Shown here in pieces: positions 1-10,140 of a DNA stretch of 64,000 nt. Below the pieces are notes generated by a model. It was given only the letters and a program-made list of their open reading frames with translations. It was not told where the DNA came from and searched no databases. Every line of letters begins with the position of its first letter. Position 1 is the first letter of the stretch. Source of the DNA: Phytophthora colocasiae (lineage: Eukaryota; Oomycota; Peronosporomycetes; Peronosporales; Peronosporaceae); assembly GCA_018806915.1 (NCBI GenBank), contig JAGKQI010000053.1, positions 1-64,000 of the forward strand, read 5' to 3'. The position numbers and the translations under genes are program-made.

Positions 1-520
1 CAGAACCTCAGGAATCCGTAGAGATCCCCTTACTGCGTCTGGTCGAGCGGCCGACCTACGTTACGCCGCGCGATCCATACTCCGCCGAGGTGGGACGACC
101 AAGACCGATCCTGATCCTGCGTCAATATCGACATTGAACCTCGATCACTCAACCGATGCGGCCGAAGTCAAGGTCGCATTCATCGATCCCCAATCGGATC
201 CTGCAGGGATACCCCACCGATTACGATCAGTTCCGACAAGACCCCGAGTGGCGAAGCTGGGGCGGTGAGACTGAGACGAATGGAGAGCTTGCACAGATCA
301 GGCCCCAGATCGGACAGATCTGACATGCGAAGAAGAGATCAGGAGGTAAAAACAGAAAAACCAGATTTTCAAATCGAGATCAAACATGTATCCGACGCGC
401 CGACGCCGGCCCCACGGTTGAGGACGCCCTGATCCTGACGGCACAAGTACGATAGACTTCGTGATCAATCAACGGATGAACCGGGATCCGACATCTTTTG
501 AAGGGATCGAGAACGCCGAT
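1..520 (+). pseudogene. Family A pol: protease-RT linker, decayed
   Basis: Collinear with the better preserved linker of copy A2 (27345-27700), including the stretch translating to RPTYVTPRS in A2. It is broken by frameshifts. About 165 bp here (roughly 350-520), ending in the HESGDFSAEDL stretch, are missing from A2, so A2 carries a deletion at that point. No catalytic function is expected of this segment; in the polyprotein it separates protease from reverse transcriptase. Confidence 0.7.
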
Positions 521-1980
521 CAGACCCACTTACACGAAAGCGGCGATTTTTCGGCCGAAGATCTGGCCGATAACCTCGCAGTAGTACTTGAGAAATCCAG
601 ATCTCCACCACCGAAGAAGCCAGGATCGAAGATCTGCAGGTAGGGAATCCGTGAGATCGGCTACCCCGGAGGAGATCGAGAAACTTCGACAGATTATTTG
701 GAAGAAGCGACATCTCCTGATCGGGAAAAGGAAACGCACTTCCTCCAGCGGCCAAGGGTGTTATATGCGATATCGACGGGTGATGCAAAGCCGATTGCAC
801 GAGTCCGAAAGGTGGCGCCACAGTTCCAGCAGAGAAAGTATCGGATCTTTATCAAAGCGACTCCTAGCTGCCAAGATCATCCGGCCGTCGACTCTCGCCA
901 TGGGCATTTCCGATCGTGGTGATCATCAAGAAGAACGGTGTAGACATCCGACTATGTATCGATTATCGGCTGGTGAACGGTCTCACAAGGCTGATGATCT
1001 ACCTGATGCCTTCTGATCAATGACCTGCTAGAAGATCTTGACAAGCGTTCTGTGGTATTGTTCGGTAGACAGATTCTGGGTCGTGAATCAATGACCGATC
1101 GAGCTTCGCGCGATCTCAGCTTTCATCACTCCATTTGGTCTTTTCGAGGTGGAATCGCATGCCGTTCCGGGCCTGAAGAACGCCCCTCAGATCTATCAAC
1201 GTCTTGTGAACAACGCTCTATATGGATTTTTGAAGATCTCCCGGAAGTCAGGGAATACATGGAAGACTCCGCAGATGTGTTTGAGATCAGAGGATCCCGG
1301 AGATCCTGATCGCCCGTCGGTTCTAGAGGCGGAGATCCACACATCGACGATATCTTGATCACGGCTGGATCCTGGGATCAAATGTGCGAACGAGTAGGAA
1401 GATCTGCTGGAAGGCCTGTGATAAATGGAATCTCTCCTCGATCAGTGTGGCAAAAGTGAGCTTCTGGGGCATGGATAAGGTGGAGATATCTCGGACATAA
1501 AGTGTCGATCGATGGATTGGAGAGCAAAACCCGAAGGGACTTGAAATCTCTGACGAGATCTACGCATTCCCTGGATCACTCTGATCCTATGCAATCGTTC
1601 CTAGGGAGTTTGAACTACTATAGTCGGTTCATCGAGGATTACAGCGATCTATGCATCGGTCCTGTATGAACTACGTGAAGTGGAGTTCGCGGAACTGGAA
1701 GAAACGACCAGACCTAACGAAAGATCATGGATAGAATGGGCCCGATCACTCAAGATCCCGTCGCGCTTAAGTCAAGTCGGGATAGATCACCTTCAGATAT
1801 CCCGGACTCCAAAGAAGCGATAGTACACCGGATCCTGACTTGGGGGCGATGTCTTCACCCTGTTCAAGCGAGATCGGAGCCAACCTGGGCCCCTAAAGAC
1901 TGGCATGACGAGAAGAGGGTGGGGTAGGGAGCATACAGGGCGTTTACAGCCTTGAAAGCTACAAGATCGCGTCGACCCCG
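521..1980 (+). pseudogene. Family A reverse transcriptase, decayed
   Basis: Aligns by eye over its length with the A2 RT (27700-29060). Visible blocks include the ESGDFSAEDLAD start, the IDYRLVN region near 960-975 and the polymerase active site near 1345, read as HIDDILIT, in which the usual Tyr of the YxDD box is His. Further along, fragments of the LGSLNYYSRFIE motif appear near 1600-1640. Small insertions (for example an extra base in the 1030-1100 and 1500-1560 stretches) shift the frame repeatedly. No long uninterrupted reading frame remains, so this RT cannot be made as a single protein. Confidence 0.85.
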
Positions 1981-2980
1981 ATCCTTCGTCACTTCGACAT
2001 GACGAAGTTACCCGTGGTGATCGTGTATGCTAGTGACTGGGCGATTTCCGCCTCACTAATGCAGGAACACGACCAGATCCTACCACCCGGTCGCGTTTGC
2101 TCACAGCCGAACACTTGGAAGACGAACGAAGCTGGAACTATAATGTTGCGCCGAAAAGGAGGTGTTGGCTCTACTTCGGATCTTGGATCTACACTACACA
2201 CCTCCTGTTGGTGGAGACGTCGGATCAAGGTCCTAACCCGACACTCCACGCTTCTGCCCCTGGCTGTTCAAGTCTGCCGGCCTTCCATAGGACGTCTGGG
2301 ACAATGGTCTGCTTCTTCTGTCCCCATGACACTCGAGATCACGAAGTGTACGGAAGGGGAGAGGATGAGATACTGGGGGCGATCGCTGCTAATATAACGC
2401 CTAGATCGGAGATCGACAGAAGCTCCTGATCGCGATCCGCCAACGAAAAGGAAAGCCAAAACGTCGGATCCAGATGCCGATCCCCACCGTAGACCCAGAT
2501 GAGGAGCGTGTGGGTTATAAGTTTCGACGGATCGGCACGCGTGAAACGAGGAGGCGCTTTCAGCGCGATCGTGTGGAGTTTGCCGGAGTGGAAAAGTGAC
2601 GCCCAAGGCTAGACTCAGACTGATGCGGAGAGCCTTACTGTCAATGAAGCGGAATACCGTGGACTCTTGCTAGGGTCTTGCGCCCATGATCGCACAGTTA
2701 GAACGCCACCGTCTAGTAGTTTGCGGCGGATTCGAACTCTCGTGATCCACGACAGAGTCCGGGGCGAGACAGATCGACTGTAAGGCGCCAGGATTGATGT
2801 TACTGGAAACAGAGAAGGTGCTGGATCACTTGCGTGAATTGGGGGAGATCGCATGAGCTTGTCCATGTGAAGTAGAGACTGGAGATGGGAGTGCAGATAG
2901 CTCTGGCGAGTGCCGCGCTGCAGCGAGGAAGCGGGATCGAGGTCCACGATGAGACGGATCGGTGCGATCTGATCACCCTG
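1981..2980 (+). pseudogene. Family A tandem RNase H domains (degenerate RNH1 plus plant/archaeal-like RNH2), decayed
   Basis: RNH1 spans about 1981-2400. It starts RHFDMTKLPVVIVYASDWAIS; at 2026-2028 the position normally holding the catalytic Asp of the 'DAS' motif is Tyr. RNH2 begins near 2520 with FDGSARVKRGGAFSAIVW and continues with TVNEAEYRGLLLG near 2635-2670. This is the pattern of the RVT_3/plant-archaeal RNase H family (first Asp in FDGSA, Glu in NEAEY). The second half, with the remaining Asp motifs, is scrambled by indels. A1 shows both domains more completely. Two RNase H domains with a catalytically dead first one recall retroviruses and plant Tat elements. That parallel is family knowledge, not shown here by function. 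Confidence 0.75.
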
Positions 2981-2989
2981 GAATCGGCT

Positions 2990-4380
2990 TAATGAGGTGT
3001 TGATCCCTTCGAGTTGAAGATCGAACTGTAGAAAGTGTCGGCCCAGTAGCCACGCAGTGCAGCCCGAAGCGCGACCTGGTGCCGCTGTCCTGCGAGAGGA
3101 ACCTGATCCGGGAGATGCGGGTTGATCCGGATCAGAGCGAGCCCAGTGACGAGAAGGTCTGGATCGCCGGATTCTAAAGAAGTACCTGGCTGGGCAGGAT
3201 CGCGGCTCGAGCCGAATCTGGATCCTACGCCAAGATCGCCTCCGAGTACGAGGTGTAGATGAACAGGATCTGTTGTTTTACTGACCCACCAGTGGCCGAG
3301 ACTCAAGTGGTGATCGCACGACCACCTGATGAGACCTTGTAGTTCCAGAAACGCTACAGCAGGATGTCCTCCACCACTACCATACGACTCTGGAAGAGGG
3401 GACATCAGGGGATCGGACGTACTTACTCAGCCCGAATCCGGAGATCATTTCCACTGGAGGGGATTATATCGTGGAGCGTGCAGCGATACGTAGGCGAGTG
3501 TGTAGACTGTGAGACTGGAAAAGGAGGCCCACGATCCGGGGACGAGTCGCCGGGGAATCTGCAAGCCGACATACCCATTCCAGATCGAGTATAGCGATGG
3601 ATCACATACCTTCTCTGCCCCAGATCCAACAAAGGCAATACCGAACTACTGATCTGGGTAGATCTGTTCACGGGATATGTGATCGCGAAGTCCAGTTCCT
3701 CCCGATCAGCCCAGACCGTCGCAGAATCCTATGAAGAATGCGTGTTCCGCAGATTTGGTGCTAGCGAGATGATCAGGCACGATCGGGAACCGGGTTTCGC
3801 GTCCGACTTCTTCAGATCGTTCAATAGGATCCTGGGGCAGCGACAACGGGCGACGATGGCCTACCGGCCACAAGCCAATGGGACTGCAGAACGGATGGTG
3901 CAAACGGCGACTAGGTCAATCAAGATGTACGTTCAAGATCTCGATCAGAAGGACTGGGATGAATATGCGGAGACTGACGTTCGCTATTAACACGGCTCAC
4001 GATCGGGTTCGGGGAGATACCCCTCACTATTTGGTACACGGATGGGATCCGAGATCGACGTTGGAAGCAACGATCCCGATCGGGTCGACGAGACGCCACG
4101 ATCGCGATCCAAGACGGTGGAGATATCGGGTTCAGAGATACTACCAGCAGTCGCGAGAACAGGTCAACGCTAGGCTACGAGAAGCGATCGCAGACCGAGC
4201 CGATCGGCACAATGAAGATGTCGATCCGCATCAAATCGAAGCTGGATCACGAGTTTGGCTGTATCTAGATCGTGTGAAGGAAGGATATGCGCGTAAACTC
4301 GCTCACCTTTGGCACGGCCCGTTCCGTGTTGCAGAGAAAATCAATGAATTCACGATCAAGCTGAGATCGCGGATCTGATT
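2990..4380 (+). pseudogene. Family A integrase, frameshifted
   Basis: The zinc-binding N-terminus is recognisable near 3480-3530 (CVDCETGKG). The core is open at 3679-3950, with SAQTVAESYEECVFRRFGA, the second catalytic Asp in IRHDREPGF and the Glu in NGTAERMVQ. Another open stretch (3970-4378) carries the C-terminal part with LWHGPFRVAEKINEF, the GPY/F-type module. Frameshifts at about 3965 and around 4375 separate the pieces. Compared with A1 (32164-31199) the order is the same and most residues agree. The break points make this copy non-functional. Confidence 0.85.
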
Positions 4381-4464
4381 ACCATATCTTCCCAGTGGTC
4401 CATGTTTCTAAGCTAAAGATGGTGCGGAATTTTTCGGATCGACCACGGATCGAGTTGACTGTGG

Positions 4465-4755
4465 ATGAAGCAGATCGGCTCGATTTCGATGAGATCCTTC
4501 CTTCCGGAGGACAGTTGGGTCCCAGATCTGGATGCCGATGAGTACGAGGTCGAACGGATCTCGGACATGCGAAGTGGGAAACGGACTCGCTACGGCCGGA
4601 TCTATCGTGAATTCCTGGTGCACTGGGTCGGTTATGATGAGCCGACTTGGGTCGACGATGCTGATCTTAACTGTGGAGCCATATTGTGCGCGTTCCTACG
4701 TGATCATGCTAACCGAAATCGGTTTGGCGTGATGCAGTCGCACGAGGAGGTGTAG
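4465..4755 (+). pseudogene. Family A pol C-terminal chromodomain
   Basis: An open stretch of 96 codons ending with TAG at 4755. It contains YEVERISDMR, then EFLVHWVGYDEPTW and a terminal helix, the standard chromodomain order. Aromatic positions Y, W and W are kept. In chromoviruses this tail of integrase steers insertion to chromatin marks. It is in a different frame from the integrase upstream, so it is cut off from the rest of pol. It matches the A1 chromodomain almost residue for residue, which supports this reading despite the broken gene. Confidence 0.85.
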
Positions 4756-5135
4756 ACGCGAAGAGGCGACGTGACCAGGTCACAACGCCGAGATCGCGAA
4801 TGCAGATCTGGATGTCTATCTGGATCGGATGTGAGATTTTATATATATTTTTTTCGTGGAGATTTTATATTTTTCTTTGTATATGCATGTGAAACCAGAG
4901 TGATTGGAAGGAAGATATGGAGATTTCGAAGGTGCTAAGTGGGGATCGAAACTGTGGAGCAAGTATGGAGATGAACGCTGATCTTTGAAGTTGAAGAAAA
5001 TTATGTGGGATTGAATGGAAGTTAAGCTGAATCGGGATTGCGCGATGAGGCACCGGATCGTGATGAAGAATATGTAGGCGTACTGATCGACTCCAGGTTC
5101 GGCTGATCACCTCCGGACTGGCCGAGATCGCGAGA
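4756..5135. other. Spacer between convergent pol and asORF of A0
   Basis: About 380 bp with no reading frame I trust. An AT-rich patch at 4830-4885 (TTTTATATATATTTTTTTC and TTTTATATTTTTCTTTG) is the most A+T-rich point nearby. The corresponding spacer of A1 (30137-30537) also holds ATATACACACATATAAAA. A shared 3' processing zone for two convergent transcripts is a reasonable inference. Confidence 0.5.
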
Positions 5136-7785
5136 TCAAGGAGTCCCGGAAGGTGTAGGCGGGGCCGGCGGGTTAAACTTGTTTTCGAGCCGTGGGATCT
5201 GCCGAGACGGGTGATCTGCCGGCCGATCGCGGTAATGGTTGCGCCAAAGGACCTCTTGATCGCATTCTGCCAACGCAGAGATCAGATCGGTGGGCTCCGG
5301 TCCGTTCAGAGTCGGCTGGTTCAGGTTAGCCGTTCGGGAGACCGATCCGGGATACCAGTGTACCCGATCACGGATAGTGGGGAAGTGCAGGAAGTAGGGA
5401 TCGAGCAGAAGATCGATGTCCGCCCACATCGCACGCAGTATGGGCAGGAATCGCTCCAACTGTTGCCGCCAACGTTCTCCGGTGCGGCTACGCCGTTGCC
5501 GACGTTCGAGGTAATACCGACGAAGATCAGGATCAGCTTCATACATCGCCTTCGTGATCTCGAGATAATGGGTCGATTCCCAGTAGGCCTGCAGGTGATC
5601 CGACTCGTAGGCGGCGTAGGCATCCGCGATCTGCCCCAGCGGAGTTCCAGCACGACGATGTAGACCGAGATCGAAGGTGAGGGGGGCCGGTCGGTTGCGG
5701 AGCACCTCCCAAGGTCGGGTAGCAAGTAGGGCCCGCACGTTGAGCCCAGTGATCAGGTTGGCCAACCAACCGACCCCAGCTTGGGGAGGTCGGTTAGCCG
5801 GAGATCTCGCTGGGTAGAGGAATCCGGGGGGGGTAGCAGCAACCTCTTGGTCAGTGTGGAGAGAATCATACCGACGATCGCCAAAGTTCCGACGAACATC
5901 GGATCCCACAGGAAGACATCACCAGCCGCGAACTGCCGGACGTTCGCATACCCGGGAATGGACAAGCGGATCGCGAACAGAGGAGGGTGCAGCTGGGGGC
6001 GCGGCGACCCACCGGGAGAGCCGCCACCCGGGGATCCCCCACCGGGAGGGCTCCCGCCGGCCGGACTACCCCTCGGGGATCCCTGAGGAGAGGTGATCGG
6101 AGTCTGTGGGGAACTGCCCTCCGGAGGTGTCGGCTGCGCCGGAGGCGTCGGAGGAGCAGACCCCCTTGATCACCGGATGCCGGAGGAGGAGGCGTCTGAG
6201 GAGCGGGGCTCCCTTGATCACCGGATGCCGGAGGAGGATTTCCATGCCGACGGTGCCACGACAGCGATCGGAGTATCATAGCCCGAAGAGCGTCGTCGGA
6301 TCCAGCGCCAGAATCCTCTTCGTCATCGTCATGCCCCGGATCGGGTTTGCGTTTGGACCGATTAGACCGATCCGAGCTACCCTTCTTCGGGGGAGGTGCT
6401 TCCACGGTCACTTGCGAGGTGGCCTGGGTGCGATCTGCTTCCTCCGCATCCGGCCCAGTCGGGATCACGGGTTCAGGACCCAGATCGAAGGGGTCTGGGC
6501 CTTCCTCGTGCTTTTTTTCGAGCTCGGTCGCCTGGGCCTGGCCACCAGGTTGGTCTCCAGCGGGAACGTCAGGTGTAGCCGCATCGTGATCGGTCGGGGG
6601 AGGCTCCGTCCGCGAAGCCTTGTGCGGGGGCGATGTAGCGGGAGATGGGGGCGGACTGAGAGCGCGTTTGACTCCCGTTCATCTTGGAGCAGCGCGGAGC
6701 CGAGACACCACTTTCGGTCAGGACGTTGGGAGTCGCCCATACGTTATCTTCCGCCTGATAGTAGTTCTCCTGCAATGCTTGAAGACTCGCTTCTAACTCC
6801 TGCACTTCGGCATGGGTACCGATCAGATCATCCTCTACAACGACAAACAGAATATGAGTGATCGTGGTCAGGTGGAGGGGGATCTAGCCTATATGCGTAC
6901 CTAGACGAGTGGATCGCTGTCGCTCGGTGCCGAGATCTGTCTGTGCCCTGTCGCGATCTGCAAACGCTTGGTCTCGTTCCACGAATAGGCGATCCCGCTC
7001 CGAAGTGACTCGGCTCAGTTCGGAGTTAGCGTGGGCGAGTTGATCGGTGATCAAGTCGCGTTCGGCAACGATGTTGGTCAGGGAAGCGGTCGCTCGGGCG
7101 AAGTCCGCCAAGGCTCGATCTCGCTCAGCCAGGGCCAATCGGGTGGGAGCCCCGGTCGAAGGCGTGGGGCTGGAATCCAGTTGGAGATGTGCAAGATCAG
7201 CTGAGATCCGGTTGTAGCTGGCCTTGGCGGTGACGGAGTCTTGCTTCGCCTCAGCCAGATCGCAAGCATGGATCCGGGCTTCCGCCTGGAGATCTTGGAT
7301 CTCGTTAGTGGCTTGTTCCACCTCGTCAGTCAAACGATCCCGGTCCTCTGTAGCTCGATCTAGGTCTGCCTGGGCGGAGTTGAGACGCCGCGCGAACTCG
7401 TCGCGTTCCGATCGGAGCTGGTGAACCTGCACGCGCAATCCATCGAGATCAGAGGCTTCCTCCGCGAGATCGCTGATCTCGCGCTCCAGACGCGCGATCT
7501 CGTTCTGCTGGTCCGCCCGGAACCGCTCCATGGCGTCGACATGCGCCCGAAGTTCCATGGCTTCACGACTTAGCTGATCGCGTTCGCGCACCAGGCGATC
7601 CCGCCCTGACTGCCCGGCATCGGCCCAGCCTCATCGGATGAGAGCGGGCGCGCGTGGTCTGGAGCCGGACCCGACGAACGTCGCGAGATGTCGGAGTGGG
7701 GAGATGGCGGACCGTCAGGAGATCTTGGGGAGTCGGGAGGTGTGGACAGATAATCGCTCCCCGGATCACTTCCTTGTTGACTCAT
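5136..7785 (-). pseudogene. Family A antisense ORF (asORF), copy A0, frameshifted
   Basis: Lies opposite to pol, reading from 7785 down to 5136. Order: Ser/Pro-rich N-terminus (starts MSQQGSDPGSD), a long charged coiled coil (about 7600-6770; heptad-like REIS..EEA..LDGLR..VHQLRSER), a basic then Gly/Pro-rich linker (about 6450-5990), and a C-terminal globular region of about 250 residues (5909-5136) rich in W and Y (GWLANLITGLNVR, DLLLDPYFLHFP, HWYPGSVSR). At least three frameshifts (near 7605, 6880 and 6450) break it. The same protein is recognisable in A1 at 17178-18605 plus 29116-30136, where W, Y and P positions are kept. No known family is recognised. No signal peptide or membrane span is evident, so it does not look like an env protein. 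Confidence 0.75.
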
Positions 7786-8597
7786 GTAGGCCGGAGAAAG
7801 TCGGATGATGGTGGTCGAGACGCTGTTGGGTAACTTGTGCCTTGGACAGAAGATTGGAGAATGAGACCTGAAGTGGACCGAGACGGACCAACTTGCAGGC
7901 TGGGGGCGGATGTGGTGAAGCGCGAATAAGAAATCCGAGAAAAGGCAACGTCAGGCCTAGAGAGAGTCGGATCAAGCGACAGGGGCCTCTGGCGTAGCAA
8001 GATACCGGTTGATGACCCCAGATTGCGCGAACGACGGCTGACGAATGGACCCGGATCGGTAATCGTCTTGATCTCTCCGCAAGTGGATGATGGATGGCGT
8101 CTTGGTCGAGTGAGACTAAGCGATCAGAGGGCCCCGCTGTAAGGTCTCACGTAGTGGCTCAGCACCGGGGAGAAGGAGACCAAAGCAGCGGCAGATCAGG
8201 ACAGGCACGATCTGCTGTGGATCGACAACGACCTGATCGTGAGATGCCGTCAAAGAAGGGGGCCGATATCCAACGATCAGTGTGAATTGCACAAGATCAG
8301 TGACGCTACACACCGTGTTAAGCCGAAGGAGATTCGAAGAGCACCCAAGGAAGCAGTCATGCAGAGGTCATCCCAAGAGGTGATTTCTGGTTCGGACGAT
8401 GGCGGCAGCATCAGTCGCGCGGGGGAGCGATGCTCAAGTGCAGGGAGATCGCGATCTTAAATATCGGTGACGCGGAGATACGAGATCAAGTGAGAAGATT
8501 GCCGATCAGGATCATTGTTCAAGCTGGCCGATCAAGGCTACGGTCAAGACTACTGTTCAGAGCAGCTGATCAAGACTGCCAATCGAGATCGAAGATC
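7786..8597 (-). promoter_or_regulatory. Promoter and leader region of the A0 asORF
   Basis: No convincing coding region. On the minus strand the block at 7868-7851 reads GTCTCATTCTCCAATCT. Its TCATTCTCCAATCT core fits the oomycete Inr+FPR consensus closely: about 14 of 16 positions by my count over the 16-mer ending there. It sits about 70 bp upstream of the first ATG of the asORF (7785). The region is repeated upstream of the other family A asORFs (16504-17177, 48665-49252, 62400-62600), which shows it is part of the element. Promoter activity is inferred. Confidence 0.55.
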
Positions 8598-8610
8598 GGA
8601 GGAGCAGCTG
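8598..8610 (+). other. Polypurine tract of A0
   Basis: GGAGGAGCAGCTG directly before the LTR start TGTAGCC. A matching purine-rich block (GGAAGGGCAGCTG, minus strand) precedes the LTR at 47968-48664. It primes plus-strand DNA synthesis in LTR elements; assigned by position and composition. Confidence 0.55.
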
Positions 8611-9309
8611 TGTAGCCGGATGTCAGGTGATCGTAGGATAGCGGATGAGGATGGGACTAGTAGACATAGGAATGACCATAAGGAGAATCGAATTTGCTCT
8701 GGACCTCACAAGTGCCTTCATTCAAGACTGGAACCGGGAATTACTTTGGCCCACCAGCACCAAGAAGGTAAGGAGTAGAGATCTAGTATAGAGGTTAATT
8801 CTGGATAATACATTGGCCAGTTTTACCCTATCTAGTGATCTATCCTTTTACGATGCGAACTACGGATCGGAAGGAATTGGCTGCTTGGCCTGACGATCCC
8901 GTCGACTCTCAACCCATCAAGACACCCGCTATAGGAAGCGGCAAGCATCGTAAAGCGAAGGGATCAGATCCCGAACATTGGACCCTTGGAAGACCTGGAT
9001 CGAAGCCCAGGCGACCGGATCGAGGCTCGAGAACTCGCCCACGACCCGGATCAACCCCTCCGAGGTAGAGTGAAGTATTCCCACGCTATCTCACACCCCT
9101 GCGTCACCCAAGACATTCTTCTCGTCCCAAGACATCTTCAGAAGTCACCTGGAAGAGCGTAACCCGCCTACCGACGGGTACACAAGGTGAACACTACACG
9201 CAGCAAGATCACGGATCATCGGGGGACCCCCTCCGTTAGTCGGTGTCTGGGCGCAAGTGGCGATCGCGATCGGCCTCAACCAGATTTTGGCCAGATCCGC
9301 TCCACCACA
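8611..9309 (+). repeat. LTR, family A (3' LTR of A0)
   Basis: 699 bp, starting TGTAGCCGG and ending CTCCACCACA. The limits come from comparison with the minus-strand copies at 15812-16503 and 47968-48664. All share the same start, and in the last one the end is followed at once by a primer-binding site. The right flank here (from 9310) is unrelated to the flanks of the other copies, as expected for a real 3' end. Sequence agreement between copies is high across the whole length. Confidence 0.85.
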
Positions 9310-9559
9310 CTACTGATAAGAAGAAGGGCGCAAGCAACAAGAAGCAGCAGCAACGTGTCTTACAAGACGAAAGAGGACTGCCTCATGGTGAAGGTGGTGC
9401 TCGGTGACAACGGGAAAGAGGAGGATCAAAACTGAGAGGTGGGTTGCCATTACGGACCGCGTGAAAGATGTCCTGGGCAAGGATGTAGAGCCCGAAAGTC
9501 GGTACGTCGAACTTCAGCTAAAGAAGCACTTCATAGCCTCTATCCGCAGCAAAAAATGA
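9310..9559 (+). pseudogene. Unrecognised coding remnant
   Basis: Following the LTR, a Lys/Gln-rich stretch (KKQQQ-like) leads, after one frameshift near 9432, into a coherent basic peptide with ERWVAITDRVKDVLGKDV and ELQLKKHFIASIRSKK that ends with TGA at 9557-9559. It looks like the last exon of a broken gene. I do not recognise the family. Its left part is cut by the A0 LTR. Confidence 0.4.
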
Positions 9560-9562
9560 GTT

Positions 9563-9600
9563 GTAACTCGTCTTGAGCAGCGTAACTCGTCTTGAGTAGC
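9563..9600 (+). repeat. Two 19-bp tandem repeats
   Basis: GTAACTCGTCTTGAGCAGC at 9563-9581 is followed directly by the same 19-mer with one change (C to T) at 9582-9600. No function assigned. Confidence 0.85.
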
Positions 9601-10140
9601 GTACAAATGCATTTTCTTTTCACGCGTTCTGATGTGTGCCCTGATTTCTAATTCCATTAAATTTACTCCGACTACTACAGTTCATCTTCGTGCGCTTAGA
9701 ACACCGCCTTGGAACAACTCCGACTTATTCCAGTTCCAGGACCAGCTCCGAAAACTAAAGTTCTCTATTATGGAGCCGTAACGGACAGCTCGTAGTTGCC
9801 GGCTCCTTTCAAAAGACGCCGTACTTTAGAGGTCGCCCAGTTCCATAATCATTTGATTTCATTGGCTGGCCAAACGACTAATCCATAGGGTCGCGACCTT
9901 CTAAATCGTCGCTTTGCCTGTCAGCATTGATTCGGTACACTGCTTCAACAGTGAGACCAGCGGGAGCTTTGTTCATTTCCTTTTATCCCTGCAACCCTCG
10001 CTACAACATCGAACTACGAACTTCTTTCAACAATGCTTCCTAACCACCAAGCATTGAGGCGGCCATCGACAGTTTTCAACCCCCTAGTGGATACGTAGTG
10101 GTGCCGCCTCGACGGAACGAGAACTCGTTGATATTCGAGT
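9601..10140. other. Intergenic sequence
   Basis: About 540 bp, less GC-rich than the retrotransposons. I see no reading frame, repeat or RNA gene I can support. It may hold the 5' end of the hAT element that follows, but I could not find a terminal inverted repeat. Confidence 0.4.

Larger units (their letters stand above)
1..9309 (+). mobile_element. Ty3/gypsy LTR retrotransposon, family A, copy A0 (5' part outside window)
   Basis: Sense-strand order is protease-RT linker, RT, degenerate RNase H, second RNase H, integrase, chromodomain, spacer, an antisense ORF on the minus strand, polypurine tract and 3' LTR (8611-9309). It is the most decayed long copy, with many frameshifts and stops. Gag, protease and the 5' LTR lie upstream of base 1. 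The sequence is very rich in GATC: ten occurrences in 4081-4380, where about 1.2 would be expected. RT-RNaseH-IN-chromodomain order defines a chromodomain Ty3/gypsy element. The double RNase H resembles the oomycete groups described as Chronos and Archon. Assignment to either group is inference. Confidence 0.9.

Noticed and set aside
5136..7785. Antisense ORF as an env-like gene
   Set aside because: No signal peptide, transmembrane segment or Cys pattern of an envelope protein in the A, B or C version.
1..9309. GATC richness as a sign of bacterial origin or contamination
   Set aside because: The sequence encodes a eukaryotic chromodomain Ty3/gypsy element and is interleaved with others.
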